Shown: positions 35,401-47,400 of the stretch, in pieces | Layout of the letters: every line of letters starts with the position of its first letter | Numbering within the stretch: the stretch's first letter is position 1 | Assembly: GCA_026261815.1 (NCBI GenBank) | Contig: JAMPIT010000493.1 | Location: 10,123,501 to 10,187,500, forward strand | Origin: Monarcha castaneiventris obscurior | Taxonomy: Eukaryota > Chordata > Aves > Passeriformes > Monarchidae | Reading direction: 5' to 3' | Length of the DNA: 64,000 bases | The notes under the pieces: generated by a model | The model's database searches: none | Seen by the model: only the letters and a program-made list of their open reading frames with translations | Told to the model about the DNA's origin: nothing | Program-made: the position numbers and the translations under genes

Positions 35401-38400
35401 TTTCCCAGCAAAACCCGGATGAGGAGACGCAGGAGAGGGAGAGAGGAACTCCACTGGGATAAGGAATGCAGGGACTGGGAATGGCAGCTCAGGGGCTCAT
35501 CCTGCTGCAGGGGGGTCTCCCCAAACATGGAGGGAGTCATGGAATTGTACCACAGAATCCCAGATTGCTTTGGGTGGGAAGGATCTTAAATCCCATCCCA
35601 TTCCACCCCAACACCTTCCATGATCCCAGGCGGTTCCAAGCCCCATCCAACCTGGCCTTGGACACTTCCAGGGATCCAGGGACAGCCACAGCTTCTCTGG
35701 GAATTCCACCCCAGCCCCTCCTCACCCTCACAGGGAAGGATTTTCTCTCAATATCCCATCCATCGCTGCCCTCTGGCAGCGGGAAGCCATTCCCTGTGTC
35801 CTGTCCCTCCATCCCTTATCCCAAGCCTCTCTCCATCTTTGTCCCGTCTTCTCCTGCTCAACCCAAGCAGATTTTCACCTCTGGAAATCCCAAAACACCG
35901 AACCCAAAGCAATCCCCACAAACCCGTGCCAGGACCGAGGCAATTCCAGCTGGATTTGGGCAGGCCGGGTCCCCTGCCAGCAGTTTGTGGCAATATTGGT
36001 GACCTTCAGGAAAGCACAACCCATCCCAGCCGAGGCTGCTCTGAGTCATCCCAGCCCCGTGGCTGCAGGAGGCCCTTAATTGGAATGTGTCAGTGGGTTA
36101 AAAAACATTGGAAAGGGAAGAGGAAAGGCAACCGGCGTTAATTAGTTCATGGCAGTAATTAGCGTCAGCTGAAATAACCACGGGGGTTGATTATTGCAAA
36201 AAAAGCAAAGAGATTTGGACAGGAAGAACTTGGGAGGAAAACTATTCTGGGATGTGGGAGTTGCCACTGCGCTCCTCTGCTCCTGGAGTGACAGGGGAGA
36301 AGTTGTGGGGTTGGCCTGGACCTGAGTGGAAAAGAAAATGAGGGGGAAAATATCCTTTATATAGGAAAAAAGGTGTCCTTGATGTGGGAAAAAGAGATCC
36401 TTTCTGATAAAAAAAAAGAGTGTTCTTTTAAGTTAAAAACTAAAATGTATCCTTGTAGGCAAAGCAAGGATTTGGGATCACACCCCCCTGCCCAGCAGCC
36501 TCGTGCCCAAGATTTTAATTGATCTGAAGCCAATTTGAAAAAGAATTGAAGAGTGAGCGACACCTCTGAGAAATAATCTGCTTTTCTCCTCCTGGCCAAG
36601 GGAGGAGAACAAATTCATAAAGAAATAGAGGTGGACTGAGGGAGATTTGGGGAGACCACTCAGTCCCAAAGCTGCTTTTCCAGGAAAGTCAGGGACAAAG
36701 CTGCTCCTCCTGTGCAAGATTTTAACTTGGAAAATGCCCTGGGAAAGGCTCTGCAAAGCCCCGGGAAACACAAAACGATGGAGAAAGAGCGGAATCCATT
36801 CTTTAAAATAAATGTAAAATATTTATATATTTATATATAAATTCACATATGAATTTATATATAAAAACAATCTTCCCAACGTGTCCAGGAGCAGACACAG
36901 AGATAAGGGAGGATGAGGAGGCTCGGTGGGGTGGGTGATAATGCACAGAGATAACAGAGGGGAAAGGGGAAAGGGGTGAGGGGTGAGGGGTGAGGGGTGA
37001 GGGGTGAGGGGTGAGGGGTGAGGGTGGCTCAGGGCTGCTCCTGCACTCCCACACAGAGCCCAGGGCAGCGATTCCCCCATCCCACATCTCCAGCCCCACG
37101 AGCAGCAGGAAGGAGCCCTGGAGCTGTGGCAGCGCTGCCATGGGGGGATTGGCAAGGAAAGGAGCATCCACAGGCAAAGATCCCGCAGTTTTCCAGCAGA
37201 TCTGCTCCAGGAGCAGCTCCCATCAGGCTGGACCCTCCCTCATCCCGGCAGCAGCCAGAGCCTTCCCTAAAATCTGCACCAGGGGAATTAAATGTGCAGC
37301 AGTATCCTGTGCTGGCAGGGCCAGAACCCCCAGCCTGGCACAGCAGGAGGGAGCCCAAGTGACCAAAAATCCCCCCCAAACCCTGAAAAATCAGGAGGAG
37401 GAGGGAAGAATCCCACAGCCCTTCCAATCTAGGGATGGAGGAGCCTGTCCCAGCCGGCCCAGCCCAGCTGGATCCCCAAACTGGGACAGGGAACATCCCA
37501 CTGGCAGCAGCCCCAGCGAGGGGAGATGGGCACAGCCCGATCCATCCTCGGGTCAAACAACATTCCTGCTGAAAATAAACACGTGGATTTTCCCACTGGC
37601 ACATCGGGGGCTTTTCCCTTCCCAGCAGGGAGGGGAACGCTGGGAGGGCAGGAGGAGGGGACACCCCGAGCTTCCCAGGCTCCTCGGGAAACCTGGGATG
37701 ATTCTTCCCAGAGGAGAATCATCCCAGGCACAAGGGAGGGCTGGCTTTCATAACCTCTGCCACAAACAAAAGCACAGGAATGTTCTCCCTGCTTTTGCCA
37801 AAAAAAACCCAAACAATTTCTTCAGCAAACAACCCCCATCCCCCCAACATCGGGATTTTCCTGTCACCAAAACCTCCTTCCCGCCAGGAACCCCAGAAAA
37901 ACCTCAACCACCTGTAAATTAATTTTCCAAGGGAATAATTGCTCCAAGTGGAGTATTTGAGGCCAGCAAAACCAGTTAGGATGGAGATCCACTCCCAGTT
38001 GTTTGCTGGGAGGAGATTTGCCTGTTCCAGCCATAGCCAGGTCTTGAGGGGTTTTTTCCTCAGGGGATATTTTCCTCAGGGATATTTTCCCCACACCCCC
38101 AGCAGGACATGGCAGAGGTTTGTGCCACGGGGGCAGCCCCACAATGTGAGATTTGAATTGTTTGCAATAACCCTCAGAGCCCCAGATGGGATTAACCGGA
38201 GCTGCTCCTGCACACGTTGGTTAAACCCTGACCCGGACCAGTTCCACCCCTTTTCCCACTCCCTGCCCCCTTCCCACGTGGATTTCCACAGGCTTTCTGC
38301 CAGTGTGAGAGAAAAAGCAAACAAACCTTCTATTAACAGCTCGTTCCTCCCCAGTTTTCCCCTCAGCAATGATTTATTGTAGCTGCAGAGGGAACTGATG

Positions 38401-41400
38401 GGGAAGGGCGAGCTTTGGGGTGTGGGAGCTCTGGAAGGGAACGGGGAGGGCTGGCAGGATGCAGAAGGCTCAGCCAGCGATCCATCAGCCCTCAGATGAG
38501 GAGCCAGCCCATGCCAGCAGTGCCTAATTCCATTATTTTAACACACGGCTTCCTCTGGATCCTCGTTCTCCCTGCGGACGTGCGCGAGGCCCCGGCGCAC
38601 GGAGGGAGCAGCACCAGCCCCTTCTCCCCCATCCCAGCCCAAGGAGGTGGTTTCTGGGATTTAACCCCCTCTCCACGTCCTGCACAGCCCCAAAATTACC
38701 CACACAGCACCAAAATCCCAAAGAGACACCAGCTCCTGGGCTGGGCTGGCAGAGCCAGGGGAGCCTCCGACACCATCCACAACAACCCCATAGGAGAGGC
38801 CCTTCCTTCTCCTCAGTGAGAGCAATTAATGCCTCAATTCATTACAGCAGAGGCATAACGAGGGACGAGGCACTTCCTGATCACCAAACAACTTCTCATG
38901 GGTGTTGTATCGCGGCGGGTCAGTGTTGCTGCTGTTGTGGGTCGGTGTTGCTGCACACCTCCTCAAGGGACGCCGACCAGGTGAGCCTGCACCTGAGGAT
39001 CCTTCAGGATGCCGAGGCTCACCTGGTCGGCGTCCCTTGAGGAGGTGTGCAGCAACACCGACCCACAACAGCAGCAACACTGACCCGCCGCGATACAACA
39101 ATTGGCGCACCAACGTGAGGCTTGAGATCTACACCCTGTGTTCGTCAGTGTTGCTAGTCCCTGTGCGTTAGCACGCTTGGTTTTACAAGCGGTGCTCCCG
39201 GGGCCGGATCCCTGTCATCTCATCAAGAAGTCAAAGAGCCCCCGAGCCGCTCGGTGGTGGCCAACATCGAGCGTACTCGAGCTCCTGGAGAGAGACCTGA
39301 GGATCCTGGTCGGAGGAGGACTCAGTGCTTCTTTTTGTTCTTATTCCTCTCGTGGACCCGGAAAAAGGGTAAGAAAAAAGACGCCCCCTCCCTCATTTTC
39401 TCTTAAGTTGTACATTTTGAAGCACTGAGGCAGGTGTTTTGTAGAATAGGCAACAGCCTATCTGCAGAACAGCGGGAGTTTTTTATTTCTCCAAGTTTTA
39501 GATTCCCCTTTTAATAAAAAGCTAGAATTTGTTTTTGTTGTACATCTTTTAAGTTAGAGCCCAAGACTACTTGGACGCATTTTGTTTGTAATATCTGAGT
39601 TATACACAGTATTTAGTTTGCGTAGTGTGACGTCTTTTCCTTTCAATTTTTGAGTAAGACCCCAGTTCACCCTTCCCCATTACCCGTCCCCCGTCTCTCC
39701 CATTCCCCCAGCCTTGCCAGAAGGAACGCTGCGGGTGTAAAAAGCCAAAGTGCCCAGGGCTGCCACCTGCTCCCTGACACTCCCGGCGCTTCTCCTTGCC
39801 CCGCTCGGGGGGGACCGGCCAGCCCTCTCCGAGCACCCCTAAGAAATCTTCCCTCAAACCCGCTTCCCCAGTTTGCACTCCCAAAGTTAATTCCCCTAAA
39901 AACAGTGGGAGAGTTTCCCTGTGTGCTCCTTCCCCAGTTGAATCCCCAGTTAATCCCCCGACTTTTGTTTTTAAAATGGAGAGGAGAGCCTGCCCCAGCC
40001 ACAAAATGGCTGCGGCAGAAGCTCTCCCTCGCAACCCCCTTCTTCTCCCCACAATTCCCCTTTTCCCGCCTTTCCAACCTCCTGCTTTCCCGCCTTGAAC
40101 AGTCCGCTACACCCCTAGAAGTGATCCTGTTTCGTCCTACCCCCCCGATCCTACCTCTACTTCTCATGGGATCATGGAATGGTTTGGGGTGGAAGGACCT
40201 TAAAGCTCAGCCCATTCCATGGGCAGCGACGCCTTCCACTGGACCGGCTTCATCCAAGCCCCATCCAACCCGGCCTCGGACACTTCCAGGGATAAATTCC
40301 TTTCCTTTGGGAGCCTTTCCGAGCCTGCAGATCCCCTGGGAGAGCAAGACAGGAGGAGCAGACAGCTCTGGCACGGGGCTGAGTCAGAGTTTACCCTGCA
40401 GCTCCAGCCCTGTGGGGATGTTTCCCCGTGATCCCGCGGAAGCAGCTTCCCTCTCCCTGCCATTCCCCCAGCCAACGACAGAACCTCTCTCGCTGCTTTC
40501 CCTGACACGTTAATGGCAGGTTTGCCTTTCACCGTGGAGGAATTAATTTGGGGTTATGCTTTGAGCAAATTCAAAGGCACATTTTGAGATACAAGGAACA
40601 GCTGGGGAAGCATCTGGAGCATCCGTGGCCCCGGATAAACAGAGCCTCGTGCAGGAGGGGATGGAGGAGATCCTTTTCTGCTCTTCCTTTTGGGAAACTT
40701 CTCCTCTCTCACAATTCTGAGAAATTGAAATTTGGTTATCAAAGGCTGAGCCAGGAGGAGGGAAAAGCCTGTGGAATATCAGCAGCCATCCCAGCAATTC
40801 CTGCTCCAGGGGGAAAGAGGCACAGGATGGAGAAGGGAATGATGGAGAGAGGGGTATCCAGAGCAGGAGCTCATGGAATGAAGAATTAAGCCAGGTTTTC
40901 TCAGCCCCTGCTTTTTTCCAGAGGGATTTTTTTCCACCCCATCACCCCACTCCAGATCCCATCTGCTGTCAGCACTGAGGGACCATCCCATAAACCTGAC
41001 AGGGGCAGGAGGGAATTTAACCCTCATCCCATAAACCTGGGAATTTAAGCCCGGCTTGCAATCAAGGAGCTCTGCAGCTCCAGCTTTGGGGCTTCCCAAA
41101 TAATGTTTTTATGAAATGCTTGATGCATAATGAGAGAGAATTCTAATTAAGAGCAGCTGACAAATTGCACTGTGGCAGTAAATAAGGCTTTGCATCCATT
41201 AATAAAATGAAATGCTTTGGTAGAAATTAGGATAATTACGATTTTGTGGGGGTTTTTGATAAATAATTCCGACCTATCCAGCCACCACTGGATTTCAAGC
41301 ACTAAACCACCGCACAGGGGCAGGGCAGGGGTGGGAAGCAGCCAGGTTTTCCATGGATCCTATGGAAAAACAGATCAAAAAGAAACCTTTGGGGTTTCTG

Positions 41401-44400
41401 AGTCTTCCTGAGGATCCATGGATGGGCTTGGTGGTCAGCACCAGGGATTCCCGTGGCTGAAATCCCACCTGGGACAGGAGACAGGGATCAATCCCACCCA
41501 GATCTATAACCTCTGGGTAGGGGTTAATTGATAAATTAATGAAACCCATGCCCAGGCTGGTTTATTTAGAGCAGCAAGGGAAGGATGTTTCCCAATGGAA
41601 GGCTTTGCTACGTTCCCAAAATCAAACCTTCCCTTCCTTCACCATCAGAGCCGGATCCCTCCTTCCTCCTGGAGCCTGTGGAAAGGGCCAGAGCTCCACA
41701 AAGCTCAGCAAACACAGGGGCTGCTGCTCCTTGTGCCCTGGGCAGAGGAAATCTGAGTGAAGCAGGAACGCGGGAGCCCCCAGCTCCATCCTCCCTTCCC
41801 AGGAGGGAAAGGCTCCGCTCCTGCAGCACCGCTCCAAAACTTAATAAAGCAGCAAATCCTCAACCCCTGGGTTGCAAATCCTCCACCTAGGCCGGCAGTG
41901 AGGATGTGCAGCTAATTAACTTCGGAGGAGTCACGGCTGAACAGGAAGGAGTGCATTAAAACGGGAACGTGTGCCGGCCTCATCCCGCAGGAATCGGCAA
42001 ATTGCATCACAGGAATCTTCATTCCGAGGATAAATTAACACCAGCCCCAGGACCCGGCACGTTTTCCACGTTTTCCCTGCCTCCTGGAGTAATGAACCCA
42101 TCAAATCCAGCTCCCTGCAAAGCAGGAGGGGGAGAAGCAGGAGCAGCTTCCCGGCTTTGCCAGGGAGGATCCCGGGCATCCTCCAGCAGTGAGTGCCCTG
42201 CCTTGTCCCTGCAGGCTGAGAATCCCAAATCCCGGGATCACTGAGGTTGGAAAAGCCCTCCAAGATCACTGAGCCCAACCTGTGACCAACCCCCACCTCA
42301 TCTCCAGCCCAGAGCACTGAGTGCCACGTCCAGGCCTTCCTTGGACACCTCCAGGGATGGGGACTCCAACCCCTTCCAATGCCTGACACTTTTCCCAGGA
42401 AGAAATTCCCCCTGGAATGTAGGTTTGTACCAGGAATCACTTCCTAGAGCCCCCTTTCCCAAAAAAAGATGCTCCCCATGGTCTAACCCAGCTGTGGTTT
42501 AGCCCTGAGAAAAAAATTGCCATTTTAAACAGCATCCAGCTACACCTTGATGGTCCTTCCTCCTCCTGCAGCCTCATCCATGCATTATTCAGAGTTTTTC
42601 CTCCCAAAAAGTGACCTGCATGGATTTAGAAGGCAAAATATTCCTCCTGAAGGCCCATTCTGAGCCAGACAGCATCGCTGGACAGGAGAGGATCCTCGGG
42701 GCTGTTTACCAAGCTCTCAAAGCCTTCCCAAGGGTTCTCACCCAAAATAACCCAAAATTCACTGTGCAAAACATCCAGTCCCAAACCACATTCCCAAAGA
42801 GCTTTCAAGCCATGATTTGCACATCCAGAAAAGGGCAGGAGCACCAAAAAATTCTGTTGGGAGGGGGGCAAGGGGATTCAGCTCCCACGAGGAGCATCCT
42901 CACTCCTGATTCCCTCTGACCCATCCCACTGCAGATCCTCACCCTGCTCAGGGAAACGCTGGAGCAGCTGCAAAGCAGAGCCCCAGATATTCCCAAGGCA
43001 GGCGTGGAACACAAGCCCTGGAGCCCAGAGAGGGATTTAGGCTGTGCTGGATCTGTGGGATGAGGGGTCAGCACCAGCACCTGTGGAACAAACCCCAACC
43101 CCACAAAAGGCTCTTGAAAAGGGGCACTTTAGTCGTTGTTTGTTTAAATGCAAGGAATGCTCTGCCCATCACATGAGGCTTTACTGATTTCCTCTGTACT
43201 CAGGATCAAAAAAAAACCACCACCAAACCTGTACCCAGCAGACAAGGAAAAAAAAAAAAAAGTACAAAATCCAATGGAGATGGTATTTCCAGGCTGGAAT
43301 TACAGCCCTGGCTCCCCATCCGCCCTCTCCGATCATCTTTTACACCTCAAGTATTGGCAGGCTCCTGCTTGGAGCTGAGTAATGGCCCAGCAGCTCTTCC
43401 CCTGGATTATCCATTAACTCCTGCTGCTCCTGCAGCATCTGCCCTCCCTTCCCCACCCCGGGAAGGAGCAGCTCCCAAGGGAGACCCCAGCGCCCATCGC
43501 AGGGAGGGATGGAGCTGCTTCCCTGGGCAGATGTTCCCGAGGAAAACGAAGCCTGGGGGCAGAGGAGATGAGGCTGATTAAGCCTCATTATCCTATTTAG
43601 TAATGATGGGAGCAGAGGCAGGCAGAGGAGTGGAAAGAACAGGAGCTGCAGTGGGGCTGGGGCAGCCCAGGGGGGTTCCAGCTCCCACCAGGACCAGCTG
43701 GATTCCTCCCTGCCCCAGTCCCAGCAGGGAATTCCTGCTTGCTCAGAGGTGATCCAGAAAAGGCAGGAGCCAGGGAGCTCCAGGAAGCCACGGGTGCTCC
43801 ACTGCACCCGAAGCCCCCCCAAACCCCACCCGTGTGGGCTTGGAACACCCTCAGAATTCCACAGGAACACCCAGACAGCTCCTGGGAATTCGGCAGCTCC
43901 ACGACAAAGGTCACTCACAGAGAGTCATAAAATCATTCAGGGTGGAAAAGCCCTCTGAGAGCACCGAGTGCCCTCAGGAAACCCCCACGGCCCTGTCCCA
44001 AATCCACACAGCTCCAAACCCTGCAGGCACGGGCACTGCACCCTGCCCCGGGCCGCTCCCCGGTGCTTCCAGTGCTTCCAAATTCCACCTTTCCATGTGA
44101 AAACCCCGCAGCAAAAGCAGCCGGGGACTGCCTGAAAACCAGAGCTGGAGGCATCCCCTGGACTCCTGCGGGATTCCCTCAGGAAGGGGGAGGCCGGAGC
44201 ACGAAGCACACCACGAAAACCCAATAAAACCCCAAACCTCGAACAAAACCCAGCCAAGTCAGCAGAGCCGCACGACAGCTTTGAAGGATGAGGATAATAA
44301 CACTTAATTCCAGCATTCTTATGCCTTGCAGCAGACCCAAAATAGCTCCTGAGCCATCAGGGACCTGCTGCACTGAATTTTTAAGTAAACTTTCCCTCAG

Positions 44401-47400
44401 AGGCTTTGGCTCTCGGCGCTGACGACACCGAGCCCCGACCCTTTTTAGGAAAGGTAGCAGTGGCTCACACAGCCCCTCCAGCTGCCCCTCTGCACCCAAA
44501 ACCTCCTCAAACACCGGCTGGCAGCCTTGCTTTAAAAAATCAGGTTAAACCAGAGGCTCCGTGTGAGGAAATTTTGGCAAAATTAAGGTTTTTTTAAAAC
44601 CCCCGGGGATCTGTTTTTTGCCGTGGTCTCGCCCTCCAAGCAGCCCCAGATCTCCTGGTGTGGTTTGCCAACCTCCACCAGCATCTCCTCCTCCTCCTCC
44701 TCAGCTGGAGGATGAACAAACACGTTAAAGGCTTCACCGGGGGAGAAGGCAGAGATAAAGATGTAACAGCTTAGATCTGCCTTTTGTGAGGAATGGACCG
44801 GCTCCAGCTGCTCGGGATCGTTACCACCAGGGCTGGGAGGCTGAGCCCTCCCTGTGCCATGAGCCACCAGAAAAACCCTTCCGGCTGCCAGGAGAGCAGG
44901 GCTGGGCTGATAAGGAGTCGATAAAAGCTTTTCGAGGCTGCTGTTCCCCAGCCTGGAGCTGTGCCAGGCAGGGAATGCTCCCCGAGCAAAGAGCAGCAGC
45001 TCCGGGCCCCCCCTGCACCTTCCCAGGGCACAAACAGCCTGGGATGGAGCCGATTTCCAACCCCAGGGAACAGTCTGGGCTCCAAAGGAAGGGAGATGGC
45101 TCTGGAGCCACATTCCCGGCCCAGGGATGGCTCGAGCCTCACCAAACTTGTTTTTTGTTTCGACACACTCAGCTCTAACCTGTCCCTGTGTTCCATGCAC
45201 AGCATCCCCCACAACCTCGGCAGGCCTCTGTTCCCTTCCCAAGGCATCCCAAAAGTCCCATCCTGACCCCACTGCCCAGCTCCAGGAGCCATTCCCGCTG
45301 CCCTGGGCAGGGACACAGAGCCCCTCACCCTCCTCCAGCTCTCCTGGCCCTTCCCAAAGCATCCAGGGGGAGGAAAAGCAGCGTTTTGGATCAAACTGAC
45401 CCTGACAAGGTGGCTCCTGCCCGTTATCCCTGTGGAGAGAGCCCAGCACAGGGACACCCCCTTTTCCAGGAGGAAACACCCCAGCAGCAGCACTATTTTG
45501 GGATGGAAACCCTCCTCCAGCTCCGTGTGAGCCATGGGCTGTAAATCTGTAAATCCTCCCTGTGCCATGCCCCAGGCAGCAGCATTCCCATGGGATCAGT
45601 GTGTGGGGGCAGGAGCTGTCCCACACGGAGCAGCCGAGCCAGGAGGCAGCAGCTCCACTCCCAGCAGCGTTTAACGTGGATTTAGGGATATCCTGGATAT
45701 TTTTATATCGACATTGCACTGCTCCCTGCAAGGCCACCACCCTCCCTGCTGCTCCATCCTGCTCTTCCCAGCACAAGGATTTCACTTCCCCCAGCTCTTC
45801 CCTCTCCACTGTTTCAACACCCAATGGAAAACTCCAACCACCAGGAACCAAAGGGGTTTGTGCTCCAAATGTTTCTCCACCCTACTGGGAAACACCAGCC
45901 CGAGGCAGCGGATCCAGCCCACCCCAGCCCCATCTAGCAGCAGGAAAAGGCAGAGTTTGGAGCCAAACGGCTTCCAAGGGATCCAAGAACAGCTCCTGGC
46001 CACCCACTGAATCCTGCAGAGGGTTTGGGAGCCCCAAAAAGCCAGGACAAGGCAGGCAGAGGGCGAGGAGAGGAAGCAGAGTCTCGGCACTGGGAGTGAC
46101 CCCACAACACCCAGGAATTCTCCTCCCAGCTGAGGATGCACCTGGACCTGTGCTCCTGTCAGGAGAGGCTCCAAAAGCCAGGGAGGGGGGAAGGTTGGAC
46201 CTGCAGACTCCTTAAAAGCTCCCTTTCCCTCCTCATAACCACAGAACAAACAAAACTCCACCGAACTAAATATGAAAATTTAAAAAAAAAAACTCCTTGG
46301 GAATGTTTGGAAATCTCTTCACATTCTCACGTTTTCAGCTGCAAAAACCCACCAGCTCCTCATTTCTTCACTTCTTTCTTTCACAGCAGCCTCGGGCTGC
46401 TTCCCTGGACCCTGCAGAGCTCCCAGGGTTGGCAGCTCTGCAAAGGAAGCCCCCGGGCTGGGACACAAGGTCACACCTGAGCTGCTGGAGGAGCGTTGCC
46501 AGCAAAAAGAACAAAAGCAGAGGTGTGAAGGGAGAAAAAAAACCAGGAAGATTTAAAAAAAAAAAAACCAAAACCAGAGCTCAGCCAGCCTAAAGCTGCA
46601 TCCAGCACTGCCAGAGCCAGCCAGGGCTCGGGGAAATCACACATTCATTAAATCTGGGAGAGAAATCCATCCGTGTCCAGCTTCCAGCTGCTCTTCCTTG
46701 CAGCTGGAAGAAGGGCAGGAGCCCCCTCAGCCCGGGAATTCCCAGTGACCAACACTGGGATGAGCCCCTATCCCAGGAATTCCCACTCACCAACACTGGG
46801 ATGAGCCCCTGTCCCAGGAATTCCCACTCACCAGCACTGGGAGGAGCCCCCAGCCCAGGAATTCCCACTCACCAGCACTGGGAGGAGCAGGTCGGCCCCG
46901 TACACGAACGCTGCTCCCAGAGCAAAGCCTGCGGCCACCGGGAAGAAGGAGAAGGCTCCAAAGGTGCCGGATTCCTCGGCCATCTCAATGGCTGGGGCCA
47001 GCAGGGACCAGTAGGAAGCAGCCAGCATGACCTGGGGATAGAAGGGGAGTAGTGAGATCCCGTGGGCCAAAAGGGAAGCCGGAATTCCAAGGGAGAAATG
47101 GCGGCGGGGCCAGGATCCTGCAGGGGGAAGGAGCGAAGTGACCCCGGAGACAGCAGCAGGAGGTGACCCCAACTCTGTCCAGCACCCCAGGAAATCCCCT
47201 TTGCAGGATGCTCAGAACCCCAGAATGGTTGGGGCTGGAAAAGACCTGAAATCCCATCCCATTCCACCCCTGCTGTGGCAGGGACACCTTCCACTATCCC
47301 AGGCTGCTCCAAGCTCTGTCCAGCCTGGCCTTGGACACTGCCAGGGATCCAGGGGCAGCCACAGCTTCTCTGGGCACCTTGAGGGCCTCACCACCCTCAC

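Larger units (their letters stand above)
38903..40158 (+). mobile_element. Truncated endogenous retrovirus (ERVK/betaretrovirus-like): LTR end, PBS, leader, start of gag region
   Basis: The insert begins TGTTGTATCG and contains an LTR 3' end (...GATACAACA at 39100), a primer-binding site at 39103-39120, an AT-rich leader with a possible splice donor (AGG|GTAAGA near 39369), and a Pro/Lys-rich region at about 39790-40100 resembling the start of a retroviral gag region. It stops abruptly at 40158 with no 3' LTR, pro, pol or env. No intact retroviral gene remains. A 12-bp direct repeat flanks it exactly. The proper U3 region is missing: the sequence left of the LTR end is an inverted copy of it. 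Family assignment rests on the PBS type only. Confidence 0.75.
34374..46872 (-). other. SLC39A11: SLC39A11 intron 3
   Basis: GTGAGT...CAG intron of 12.5 kb. It contains CR1 fragments (34530-34745, 35541-35830, 40161-40300, 42237-42435, 43926-44000), a GGGGTGA tract (36973-37026), an AT-rich inverted repeat (36830-36865), the retroviral fragment with its palindrome (38903-40158), and an AT-rich candidate regulatory island (41095-41260). No further exon was recognised. Confidence 0.9.

Noticed and set aside
39796..40098. A functional retroviral gag gene
   Set aside because: Only the beginning of a gag-like region is present; the insert stops at 40158, with no downstream genes or second LTR.
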